Made by a program: the position numbers and the translations under genes. Positions 25,910 to 34,409 of a stretch of 64,000 bases of DNA are shown here, piece by piece. The DNA comes from CAZJWR01 sp964549765 (GTDB taxonomy: Bacteria; Zixibacteria; MSB-5A5; GN15; JAAZOE01). The stretch lies in NCBI GenBank assembly GCA_964549765.1, contig CAZJWR010000008.1, positions 23,376 to 87,375 on the forward strand, given 5' to 3'. The first letter of the stretch is position 1. Every line of letters starts with the position of its first letter. Below the pieces are notes generated by a model that saw only the letters and a list, made by a program, of their open reading frames with translations, was not told the origin of the DNA and did not search any database.

Positions 25910-27256
25910 ATGGAACTATTTGGACCACATCCGGGCCGCATGGCGATAATCTATTTCGCTGTCGGCATTATTATCGGCGCTGTCGTGCTGACTATGCCCG
26001 TCAGTTCGGCGGGAACGCCGATTTCGTTCGTAGACGCCCTGTTTACGGCCACCTCGGCGGTGTGTGTTACGGGCCTGACAGTGCTCGATACCGGCCACGA
26101 TTTTTCGATGTTCGGGCAGGTGGTTATCCTGATTTTGATCCAGCTCGGCGGCCTTGGGATTATGACGTTCGCGACGACGCTTATGTTGATGATGGGGGCC
26201 AAGTTGTCGTTCGCCCACCGGCTGGGGATGTCCGAAAGTTACGGGACGGGGTCGCCGGCCACGGTGCGCAATCTGTTGCTGGCGATTCTCATCACGACCG
26301 TTTTGATGGAACTGCTGGGTGCGGTCGCCCTCTTTTTCAAATTCAACGCGCAATTTCCCGCCGGCCGGGCGGCATTCCTGGCGGTGTTCCATGCTATTTC
26401 GGCTTTCTGCAACGCCGGCTTTTCGCCCTTTTCCAACAGCCTCGAAAATTATCAGGGGGATGGCGTCATAATCATCGTCTTTTCCGTCCTGATCATCTGT
26501 GGCGGTCTGGGTTTTGCCGTCATCGCCGATATATTCAACCGAATCCGGTACAAATCGCCGACTTTTTCGCTCCACACCAAAATCTGCCTGACCACGACCG
26601 TAATTCTTCTGGTGCTGGGGACGACGGCCTTTTTTGTCGCCGAGCAGGATAGTGCCTTCAAAAGCGTCGGCGCGCTGCAGGCGGTCGGCGATTCCTTTTT
26701 CCAGTCGGTCACGGCGCGGACGGCGGGCTTCAATAATATCCCCCAGCGCGGTTTTACCGAAGTCAGCCTTCTGGTGACGATGCTTTTAATGTTCATCGGG
26801 GCCTGTCCGGGGTCGACCGGGGGAGGGATCAAGACGACGACCTTCGCCGTCGTCATACTTCTGGTGTATAACAGATTCCGCGGCCGGCAGTCGGTGGCGG
26901 CATTTCGGCGGTCGATCAGCGCCGATTCGATCAACCGCGCCCTCACCGTGGCCCTGCTGGCGGTGCTGGTGATGATATTGATGTTCGGGCTTTTGATGTT
27001 TGCCGAGGAACGTCCGGTGGCGCATCAATTGAGCCACGGCTGGTTCGTGGATAATTTATTCGAGGTGGTGTCGGCTTTCGGGACCGTGGGGCTGTCGCTG
27101 GGGATGACCACGCACCTGCATTCATTCGGCAAGATTATCCTGATCGTCACCATGTTTGTCGGGCGGGTGGGGCTTCTGACGCTGGCCTTTTCGCTGGCCC
27201 GGCCGATGGTGCGCGGCGAGGTCGTGTATTCCGAGGAACCGGTTCTGGTAGGATAG
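25910..27256 (+). CDS. ktrB: Potassium transporter subunit KtrB/TrkH
   Basis: A 448-residue channel-like membrane protein for K+ (or Na+-coupled K+) uptake. It has four M1-P-M2 repeats, with filter loops seen in TATSAVCVTGLTVLDTG, AFCNAGFSPF, TARTAGFNN and SAFGTVGLSLGMT. The length of about 450 and the absence of the extra N-terminal helices of TrkH favour the KtrB branch. The start ATG 25910 has only a weak GGTGA upstream. The KtrA-type regulatory subunit begins nine bases after its stop, completing a two-gene system that should respond to osmotic and nucleotide signals. Confidence 0.93.
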   Translation: MELFGPHPGRMAIIYFAVGIIIGAVVLTMPVSSAGTPISFVDALFTATSAVCVTGLTVLDTGHDFSMFGQVVILILIQLGGLGIMTFATTLMLMMGAKLSFAHRLGMSESYGTGSPATVRNLLLAILITTVLMELLGAVALFFKFNAQFPAGRAAFLAVFHAISAFCNAGFSPFSNSLENYQGDGVIIIVFSVLIICGGLGFAVIADIFNRIRYKSPTFSLHTKICLTTTVILLVLGTTAFFVAEQDSAFKSVGALQAVGDSFFQSVTARTAGFNNIPQRGFTEVSLLVTMLLMFIGACPGSTGGGIKTTTFAVVILLVYNRFRGRQSVAAFRRSISADSINRALTVALLAVLVMILMFGLLMFAEERPVAHQLSHGWFVDNLFEVVSAFGTVGLSLGMTTHLHSFGKIILIVTMFVGRVGLLTLAFSLARPMVRGEVVYSEEPVLVG

Positions 27257-27265
27257 GAACATGTC

Positions 27266-27913
27266 ATGAAAGAATTTGCCGTTATCGGATTGGGAAATTT
27301 CGGGGCGACGGTGGCGCGGGAATTGAGCCGCCTCAAATGCAAGGTCACCGCCATCGATTCCAACAAATCGCTGGTGCAGTCGCTCCAGAGCAGCGTCCAT
27401 ATGGCCATCGTCGCCAACGCTACCGAACGGGAGTTTTTGGAAAATCTCGAAGTCGATAAATTCGATGCCTTCGTCGTGTCAACCGGCGAGGATACCGACG
27501 CCTCCATCCTGATCGCTCTCTATCTCAAGGAACTCGGCGCGCAGCAAATCATCGTCAAGGCCAAAACCGAGGATCACGCCAAAATTTTACTGAAGGTCGG
27601 CGCCACTCAGGCGATGATTCCCGAAAAGCAGATGGCGACCAAGATCGCGCATTCACTATCCGAATCCAACCTGGTCGATTATCTGCCGCTCAGCGAGGAA
27701 TATTTCGTGGCCGAAGTGCCGCCTCCCAAAAAATTCATCGACAAATCTCTGATCGACCTCAAGATCAGATCCAAATACCATATCCAGGTCATCGCCGTCA
27801 AAAACGCGCAGACCAGCGCCCTGACATTCGTTCCCGGCGCCGATTATCGGATTCAGTCGTCGGATATCCTGGTCGTCCTCGGCCGCGGCGAAGACATTGA
27901 GAATCTGAAGTAG
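27266..27913 (+). CDS. ktrA: Potassium uptake regulatory subunit KtrA/TrkA
   Basis: A 215-residue cytoplasmic RCK protein that gates the KtrB channel. The N-terminal Rossmann motif is GLGNFGATVAREL with the acidic residue in VTAIDSN that contacts the ribose of NAD(H)/ATP. The RCK_C domain occupies about 135-215 and includes FIDKSLIDLKIRSKYHI and ILVVLGRGEDI. A single RCK_N plus RCK_C layout is typical of KtrA, half the size of E. coli TrkA. It lies nine bases after ktrB in the same operon. Confidence 0.94.
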   Translation: MKEFAVIGLGNFGATVARELSRLKCKVTAIDSNKSLVQSLQSSVHMAIVANATEREFLENLEVDKFDAFVVSTGEDTDASILIALYLKELGAQQIIVKAKTEDHAKILLKVGATQAMIPEKQMATKIAHSLSESNLVDYLPLSEEYFVAEVPPPKKFIDKSLIDLKIRSKYHIQVIAVKNAQTSALTFVPGADYRIQSSDILVVLGRGEDIENLK

Positions 27914-28298
27914 CAATGGTCGAGATATGGGACACCACACCACCCGGGTCTGCAGATACTGCGCATCAATTGCGTCATATGATAGAAACTTTCAAGCCCT
28001 GCAGCTAAATCGGCAGGCTACTCCCGGGAAATCTTCATGCTTACATAACAATCGAAAGAACATATCTTGTTTATGGAGCAACTGATTTCATTTAAGGTCG
28101 TGTAATCCCCGCGGGGACCACAACCCCACGGCAAGGCAGGCTGAGAACAGATATCTCTTGGTGCGCTTTGTGCCTTCCCGCGTGATTAAAATCCTCACAA
28201 ACGGACTATGTTCGTTTGCCCGTTATTGTCAGAAATTTCAAAAATGGTAAAGGACAAGGCGCTATATTTGGTCTGATGCATTGTAGGGGTTGCCACAA
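27914..28298. other. Intergenic region without recognised features
   Basis: A 385-base stretch after the KtrAB operon. It contains a short self-complementary CCCCGCGGGG near 28108 and scattered direct matches (CTGCAG...GGCAGGC) but no terminator with a T run, no tRNA and no riboswitch that I recognise. AGGGG before 28299 may serve as a weak ribosome site for the next gene. Confidence 0.35.
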
Positions 28299-29666
28299 AT
28301 GAAACATTACCCGAGACTTCTGTTGCGCATTGGTATCGGATTCGCATTTCCGGTCCCGGGCATGGCCATCGATTGGCCGATTTTTCCGGATAGCGCCTTT
28401 CATGAAGTCGGCTCCACTTATGGCCAATATTTTGCAGGAGACTTTCCCTATTATCACCCCGGGATAGATATCATGGCCCCCGCCGGCACCCCCGTGTACG
28501 CCGTGAAATCGGGATACGTGAAGGCGGTGATGACCACTGTTCCGGATGATATGTACTATTGGCGCGTCATTATCGGCGACTCAGCGGGACCCCAGGAATG
28601 CGATGCCTGGATGTACGCCAATGTGGAAGTCTCTTCCATTGCCGTATCGGAGGGAGAATGGGTCGAGGCGGGGCAATATCTGGCCGATTTAATCGACTAT
28701 CCTCCGGGCACGTTCCCGGAGCATCTACACTTCGTGCAGATCAGGAATTCCGGCGAATCATGGCATGATGCGGAGAATTGGGAATTCATCACCAATCCCC
28801 TTGACGTGCTGGATAACATCGCCGACAGCACCGGGCCGGTTTTCGAGATCGTCTACGGTAATCGGCTGATCGGATTCTGCCCCAATTATTTTGCCTCGTA
28901 CTTTTCCTCGAGCGATACGCTATCCGGAGATATCGATATTGTTTGTCATGTCTACGATAAGGTCAATCATCCTGTCTGGAAAACCGTTTCCTATCGGATC
29001 GAGTACAAAGTGGAAGGGGATACGGTCATCGGCTGGAGGAACGGAGTATGTTTTACCGGTCCGCTTGATTTTCCGGGGAATGTCGGCATCGTCTATCAGG
29101 ATGACGCTACTTGCAATACCGAAGGCAACTGGGTGGATATGGAATACTACATTTGCGTCACCGACAGCGACGGCGATTGCGTCATCGAATCCGGCGATAA
29201 CGCCGGATGTTGGAATACATCGGCCTTTCACAACGGCCCGGTGACCGTTTCAATCCGTGCCTTTGATCGGACCGGCAATGGAGATTCCATATCCATGCCG
29301 ATGACCGTCGCCAACTTCCATGATCTCGCCGGAGTTGTGCAATTGTCCGATGATCCCGGCAATTTGGGCGGTTCGATTATCACGATTGTACCGAGTGGCC
29401 AGGTCGACACGACTGATTCCGGCGGCCTATTTTCGATGCCCCATATCGGCGGCGGAAATCAGCACGTGATAATATCGCGGCACGCCTATCAGACGCTCGA
29501 TACCGTCGTCGTCATGACCCAGGATCGGTCGATAGCGGTGACCCTGAACAGGTCGTACCTATGCGGGGACGCCGGCGGCGATCCGGCCGTCAATGTGGGC
29601 GACGCCGTTTTTCTGATCAATTATATCTTCCGCGGCGGGCCGATCCCCTGCGCCCCGTGCTGGTAA
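28299..29666 (+). CDS. Secreted M23-like peptidase with a dockerin-like loop
   Basis: A 455-residue exported protein. After a signal-like N-terminus, an M23 (LytM) domain covers about 45-170. Zinc ligands are H53 and D57 (HPGIDI) and the HxH pair H142/H144 (EHLHF). Such domains cut peptide cross-bridges in murein or in foreign proteins. A long beta-rich region with paired cysteines follows (about 175-335), then a carboxypeptidase-regulatory-like module (DLAGVVQLSDDPGNLGGSI). One dockerin-like loop (AVNVGDAVFLINYIFRGG) and the tail PCAPCW close it. Only one loop is present instead of the usual two. ATG 28299 is used because the frame's upstream TTG has no ribosome site. Confidence 0.85.
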   Translation: MKHYPRLLLRIGIGFAFPVPGMAIDWPIFPDSAFHEVGSTYGQYFAGDFPYYHPGIDIMAPAGTPVYAVKSGYVKAVMTTVPDDMYYWRVIIGDSAGPQECDAWMYANVEVSSIAVSEGEWVEAGQYLADLIDYPPGTFPEHLHFVQIRNSGESWHDAENWEFITNPLDVLDNIADSTGPVFEIVYGNRLIGFCPNYFASYFSSSDTLSGDIDIVCHVYDKVNHPVWKTVSYRIEYKVEGDTVIGWRNGVCFTGPLDFPGNVGIVYQDDATCNTEGNWVDMEYYICVTDSDGDCVIESGDNAGCWNTSAFHNGPVTVSIRAFDRTGNGDSISMPMTVANFHDLAGVVQLSDDPGNLGGSIITIVPSGQVDTTDSGGLFSMPHIGGGNQHVIISRHAYQTLDTVVVMTQDRSIAVTLNRSYLCGDAGGDPAVNVGDAVFLINYIFRGGPIPCAPCW

Positions 29667-29899
29667 TGGTGCCGGCAGAAACGGTCATTGTCCGTTCGCG
29701 ACTGCCTTTTTATCGGATCATGAGTTTCCATTTCCGGTAGCAACGATGCTCCACTTCACGGAAAATCCAAAAAATTAATTGCTAAATTATGAATTGATCA
29801 ATACATTATTTATGCAGTAGGTAATTCCTCACCAACATTGGCGTCCGCCGCATTAAACGTAAGTCACGATAGGGCTTTAAAGATCATGGGAGGCAAAGC

Positions 29900-32374
29900 A
29901 TGAACATTCGTGGGACGTTAGTGGCGGCTCTGACATTCGGAATACTGAGCGTTTTACTCGCGACGGTCGCAGTGCAATCGGCCGATGACAAGACCTTAAT
30001 CAGGGAGGATGTATCCGGTAAGTTTGACCGGGGGTTTCCCACGTACCCGCAGGGGCCCGACCGGGACGCGGCGCTGCTTTCCGCGCCAAAATCATTTCCA
30101 TTTTCGGCGGAATCCGGCCGGAGAGGCGATCGGGGATCGAGACAGGAATGTTTTTCGGCAGACGGAAACAAAAGCAGCATGGATCACCCCGACGATTCTT
30201 TTTGGGTCGATAGATTCCCGATGCGGGATCTCAATGGTGAGGTCCGTGCCATGACCGTCTATGATGGGCGCCTCGTTATCGGCGGCTATTTCACCGTTGC
30301 GGGGGGCGCCAAAGCCAATCGTATCGCGACCTGGGATGGATCATCGTGGGAGACGGTCGGCCCGGGATTCGATTCGGCGGTGTTTGCATTGACTGTTTAC
30401 GACGGCAAGCTGATCGCCGGGGGCCATTTTACCTCGGCCGGCGGCGTCGCATGCAATCATGTTGCCGCCTGGGACGGAAGTTCATGGTCGGCGCTGGGCG
30501 AGGGTACCGATGATTGGGTGTACTCGCTGGCCGTGTATGATGAGCGGCTGTACGTCGGCGGACGATTCGATTCTGCGGGCGGCATTGCGACAGGTGCCAT
30601 CGCGCAGTGGGACGGGTCGGATTGGGCTTCACTCGGATCGGGTATCGACTATCGCGTCTATTCGATGCTCGTTTATGGTAATGAACTAATCGTCGCGGGG
30701 GATTTCAATTCCGCAGGAGGTGTCACCGCCGAAAATATTGCCATTTGGAATGGAGCGGATTGGGCTGCGTTCGGCACGGGGAGCAATCATTTGATCTATG
30801 CGATGACCATCTACCATGATCAGTTAATTGTCGGTGGGTATTTCACCGCGATCGACGGTGTTGACGCCAATCGTGTCGCTGCCTGGGACGGCGAGACCTG
30901 GTCGCCTCTGGGGACAGGCGCCGACGCCGAGGTTGAAGCTCTTGCCATATACAACGACAAATTACTCGCCGGAGGATATTTTCTTCAGGCGGGCGGCGGA
31001 CCGGCCTATCGCATAGCATCCTGGGACGGTTCTTCCTGGTCACCGCTGGGAGAGGGCATCTACGGCGACGCCGACGTCTATGCCCTGGCAGTGTACGATG
31101 GTAAGCTTTATGTCGGGGGATTTATCTATGTGGCCGGCATGATTCCCGTGACCGGGATCGCCTCTTGGGACGACGCGTCCTGGTCCGTCGTCGGGTCGGG
31201 TAGTTATCTCACCGGCAACGTCAGGGATATGACTGTTTATAATAATTCCCTGATCGTGGGGGGAAGTTTTTATACAGCCGGAGGCGCCGTGGTGAGGGGG
31301 ATCGCCGCTTGGAACGGATCGGAATGGTCGCCGCTTGGTTCAGGTATGGATAATTATGTCCGGGCCGTCACGGTTTTCGAGGGTAAGCTAATTGCGGGAG
31401 GTAATTTCACCTTTTCCGATGGAGATTTGACGAACCATATCGCCGCTTGGGATGGAGTTTCCTGGTCGCCGCTCGGCGATGGTTTCGATGGTGATGTAAA
31501 AGCGCTGGCAGTATACGACGGCAAACTGATTGCCGGCGGTTACTTCCATGCATCGGGTACAGTCGATGTGCAACATATTGCCCAATGGGACGGCAAATCC
31601 TGGGCGCCGATGGGGGCCGGTACGAGCGACGAGGTTTACGTACTGGAAGTGTATGATGGCAAGCTGATCGCCGGAGGCGCCTTCGATTATATAGGCGATT
31701 TAAACGGATTAAGAGTGGATAACGTGGCCGCCTGGGACGGATTGTCGTGGTCTCCTCTGGGGTTGGGAGTGTACGGGTTTCTTCTTGATGTGCATGCCTT
31801 GACCGTCTATGGCGACGAATTGATTGTCGCCGGCGATTTCACTCATGCCGGAGGATACATGGCTCATTGCATCGCCTCCTGGAACGGGGCCACATGGTCG
31901 CCGATGGGAACCGGAATGGATTCGGTCGTATTCTCCGTCACCGCCTATGGTTCCAAGCTGATCGCGGGCGGGAGATTTCGGATGGCTGACGGTGCGGAAG
32001 TGAGCAATATCGCTTCCTGGAACGGCCAGTCCTGGTCGCCACTGGGTTCCGGAACGGATTATACTGTCTCTGCCATGGCGGTATTCAATGATCACCTGAT
32101 GGTCGGCGGGTCTTTTTGGCTGGCCGGCGATGACGTATCGGCCTATCTGGCGGGGTGGAACAAACCCGGCTTTTATTGCGGCGACGCCGACGGCGATGAA
32201 ACTATCAACATCGCCGATGCCGTTTATCTCGTGAGTTACATTTTCGGCGGGGGACCGCCACCGTTACCGATAGAAGCCGGAGATGCCAATTGCGACGGCG
32301 CGGTCAACATCGGCGATGTCGTGTATCTGGTCAACCACATCTTCCACAGCGGCCCGGCGCCCTGCTGCCCGTGA
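29900..32374 (+). CDS. Fourteen-repeat beta-propeller protein with dockerin-like pair
   Basis: An 824-residue secreted protein. A signal peptide and a low-complexity stretch (to about 95) lead into fourteen tandem repeats of about 45 residues, each with an AxxVYxGKLIAGGxF strand and an IAxWDGSSWSPLGxG strand. Examples are FALTVYDGKLIAGGHF, KALAVYDGKLIAGGYF and HALTVYGDELIVAGDF. Fourteen units equal two seven-bladed propellers. The end carries two dockerin-like loops (TINIADAVYLVSYIFGGG and AVNIGDVVYLVNHIFHSG) and the tail APCCP. It is paralogous to the seven-repeat lipoprotein at 21306-22406. GGGAGG before ATG 29900 is a strong ribosome site. It probably binds glycans or partner proteins at the surface; no catalytic residues are evident. 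Confidence 0.87.
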   Translation: MNIRGTLVAALTFGILSVLLATVAVQSADDKTLIREDVSGKFDRGFPTYPQGPDRDAALLSAPKSFPFSAESGRRGDRGSRQECFSADGNKSSMDHPDDSFWVDRFPMRDLNGEVRAMTVYDGRLVIGGYFTVAGGAKANRIATWDGSSWETVGPGFDSAVFALTVYDGKLIAGGHFTSAGGVACNHVAAWDGSSWSALGEGTDDWVYSLAVYDERLYVGGRFDSAGGIATGAIAQWDGSDWASLGSGIDYRVYSMLVYGNELIVAGDFNSAGGVTAENIAIWNGADWAAFGTGSNHLIYAMTIYHDQLIVGGYFTAIDGVDANRVAAWDGETWSPLGTGADAEVEALAIYNDKLLAGGYFLQAGGGPAYRIASWDGSSWSPLGEGIYGDADVYALAVYDGKLYVGGFIYVAGMIPVTGIASWDDASWSVVGSGSYLTGNVRDMTVYNNSLIVGGSFYTAGGAVVRGIAAWNGSEWSPLGSGMDNYVRAVTVFEGKLIAGGNFTFSDGDLTNHIAAWDGVSWSPLGDGFDGDVKALAVYDGKLIAGGYFHASGTVDVQHIAQWDGKSWAPMGAGTSDEVYVLEVYDGKLIAGGAFDYIGDLNGLRVDNVAAWDGLSWSPLGLGVYGFLLDVHALTVYGDELIVAGDFTHAGGYMAHCIASWNGATWSPMGTGMDSVVFSVTAYGSKLIAGGRFRMADGAEVSNIASWNGQSWSPLGSGTDYTVSAMAVFNDHLMVGGSFWLAGDDVSAYLAGWNKPGFYCGDADGDETINIADAVYLVSYIFGGGPPPLPIEAGDANCDGAVNIGDVVYLVNHIFHSGPAPCCP

Positions 32375-32585
32375 TAGGGACAGTGTACTGTCCGAGCTAT
32401 TATTCATATGATGGGGCTTGGCTATGGCAGGCCCCATCGTTTTCTCTCTTGCAACGATATTCGAACCCAATTTCTTTAGGTATGAATCAACGGCGGCAGA
32501 ATGCTGTCTTTGCTTTGAGGCGGACAAAACTTTCTTATTCTTGATCGACCTGCGTGGCCCTCCACGGAGGGGCGATTATTTGCTA

Positions 32586-32786
32586 TCACGTATACCGGGC
32601 GGAGGTGCCGTAGCCGCAGACGGGACATTGGATAATATTGCCCGGCTCCCGTACCAGTTTGGCGAACCGGCAATTGGGGCATAACTGGCCCTCCCGAACA
32701 ATCACTACCGACTCGGAAGATTCACCGCCGGAAATCGAGTACGATTTGCCGTTGGACGCCTGATTGTCCTTATCCGTCATATCCAT
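32586..32786 (-). CDS. Small zinc-ribbon protein
   Basis: A 66-residue protein whose second half forms a two-knuckle zinc ribbon, CPNCRFAKL followed by IIQCPVCGYG (CxxC-x14-CxxC). The first half is Ser/Asp-rich and likely disordered. No clear ribosome site precedes ATG 32786 or the alternative ATG 32780, which lowers confidence, but the paired CxxC motifs at natural spacing are hard to explain by chance. Such small ribbons often bind RNA polymerase, ribosomes or nucleic acids. No partner gene is adjacent, as its neighbours run the other way. Confidence 0.55.
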   Translation of the reverse strand: MDMTDKDNQASNGKSYSISGGESSESVVIVREGQLCPNCRFAKLVREPGNIIQCPVCGYGTSARYT

Positions 32787-32900
32787 AGAGGGAATAAGAT
32801 ATGGTATTCGCGAGGGGAAAACCCGATCTTTTTCGGGAAGATTCGTTCATCTTAAGTGTATTCTCCATAAAGAAATACGGATTTCTGCGGCAATATTTTG

Positions 32901-32929
32901 TTGATATGCCGGGACGGACGCCGTAAAAT
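32901..32929 (+). promoter_or_regulatory. Sigma-70-type promoter of the DUF4139 gene
   Basis: TTGATA at 32901-32906, a 17-base spacer and TAAAAT at 32924-32929, each one mismatch from consensus. Confidence 0.6.
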
Positions 32930-32955
32930 TTTTGTATAAGGAAATGGAGGCACAC

Positions 32956-34323
32956 ATGAAACGCGTATGGCAGTGGGTAATAGCGGTAATCTTGTCGGCG
33001 AGTATCCTCGCAGGGACGGCTATGGCCGACGATATCGCCCTGACGGTATACAATTCCAATCTCGGTGTTGTCCGGGAAACGCGCAATCTGACCTTCGAAA
33101 AAGGCTCCGGCCGGATCGCCTTTACCGACGTCGCGGCGCAGATCGACGCCACCTCGGTCACGTTCGAAATGGCCGACACCACCCTGGCGGTGGATATTTT
33201 GGAACAAAATTATGCGTATGATCTGGTCAGCCCCGACAAAATCTACGGCAAATACATCGATCAGAATATAGACATCATCACCGAGAAGGGCGAGTTGTTT
33301 TCCGGTACGCTGCTGTCGTACACCGGCGGCTACCTGATCATCAAGCAGGCCGACGGCAAAATCCGGTCGGTGGTGCAGGGAACCGTCCGTGACGTGACCT
33401 TCCCCGATCTCCCCGACGGGCTGATTACGCGGCCGACGCTGTTCTGGCTGTACACTTCCAATTTCTCCGGAAGCGCCGACGCCATAGTCGGTTATCAGAC
33501 AAGCGGCATAAGCTGGCACGCCGAGTACGTGGGCGTATTGTCGGGCGACGAGAAAAACCTCGATCTCACCGGCTGGGTGTCGATCGACAATCGCAGCGGC
33601 AAAACATACAAAGACGCCAAATTGAAAGTCATCGCCGGCGAAATCCATCGCGCCCAGCCGGAGACCCCCATCTATCGGGGGGGTGTTGTGGAGCAACTGT
33701 CCATGGCCAAGGGCGCGCCGGGTTTTGAAGAAAAGCCGTTTTTTGAATATCACCTATACACTCTGCCGCGAAAAGCTACCATTGCCGACAACGAAACCAA
33801 GCAAATTTCGATGTTTGAGCCGGCCCGCGCCACAATTACCAAGGAATTGCGCTATCAGGCCTCACCCGGCAACAAAGACGTCAATGTATATATCAAAATG
33901 AAAAATTCCGAGGCGGTGGGGCTCGGCATGCCGCTTCCGGCGGGCCGGGTGCGGATCTTCAAAGCCGATACCGACGGGTCGCTGATTCTGTTGGGTGAGG
34001 ATCGTATCGATCATACGCCGAGGAACGAAGAAGTCAAGCTGACGGTCGGGCAGGCCTTCGACGTCGTCGGCGAAACCACCGAAGTGACGCGACGGCGCGT
34101 AACCGACAAAATCACCGAAACCGACTACCGCATCGAGGTTCGCAATCAGAAGGACGAGGCGGCGACGGTAGTGGTATCGTATCGACCCTATGGGTATTGG
34201 GAAATCGTGAATCCCAGCCTCGATTATGCCAAGAAATCGGCTAATGAGGTGGAATGGACCCTGACGATTCCGGCCCAGGACAAGCAGACGATCGATTTCA
34301 CTCTGCGCGTCACTCAGCCGTGA
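32956..34323 (+). CDS. DUF4139-type exported protein
   Basis: A 455-residue exported protein with a signal peptide (MKRVWQWVIAVILSASILAG). An N-terminal module (IALTVYNSNLGVVRETRNL) precedes a beta-rich DUF4139-type body with SGISWHAEYVGVLS and LTGWVSIDNRSGKTYKDAKL. The C-terminus holds paired strands (EVEWTLTIPAQDKQTIDFTL). Proteins of this family are widespread in Gram-negative bacteria and periplasmic or surface-located; their biochemical role is not known to me. GGAGG five bases before ATG 32956 fixes the start, and a promoter lies at 32901-32929. The TPR gene downstream has its own promoter. Confidence 0.82.
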   Translation: MKRVWQWVIAVILSASILAGTAMADDIALTVYNSNLGVVRETRNLTFEKGSGRIAFTDVAAQIDATSVTFEMADTTLAVDILEQNYAYDLVSPDKIYGKYIDQNIDIITEKGELFSGTLLSYTGGYLIIKQADGKIRSVVQGTVRDVTFPDLPDGLITRPTLFWLYTSNFSGSADAIVGYQTSGISWHAEYVGVLSGDEKNLDLTGWVSIDNRSGKTYKDAKLKVIAGEIHRAQPETPIYRGGVVEQLSMAKGAPGFEEKPFFEYHLYTLPRKATIADNETKQISMFEPARATITKELRYQASPGNKDVNVYIKMKNSEAVGLGMPLPAGRVRIFKADTDGSLILLGEDRIDHTPRNEEVKLTVGQAFDVVGETTEVTRRRVTDKITETDYRIEVRNQKDEAATVVVSYRPYGYWEIVNPSLDYAKKSANEVEWTLTIPAQDKQTIDFTLRVTQP

Positions 34324-34346
34324 TGATGGGGCCGGGAAAATCGCGG

Positions 34347-34375
34347 TTGACAATCAGTCGCCGGTGTCATAGATT
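34347..34375 (+). promoter_or_regulatory. Promoter of the TPR protein gene
   Basis: A perfect TTGACA at 34347-34352, a 17-base spacer and TAGATT at 34370-34375 (two mismatches), 34 bases before the GTG start. Confidence 0.55.
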
Positions 34376-34409
34376 GAACCGGTTTTGATTAACGTATCGG
34401 GAGGTAAAT

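Noticed and set aside
27914..28298. A riboswitch or structured RNA between ktrA and the M23-like gene
   Set aside because: Some short pairings exist, but no conserved core of a known riboswitch class could be matched by eye.
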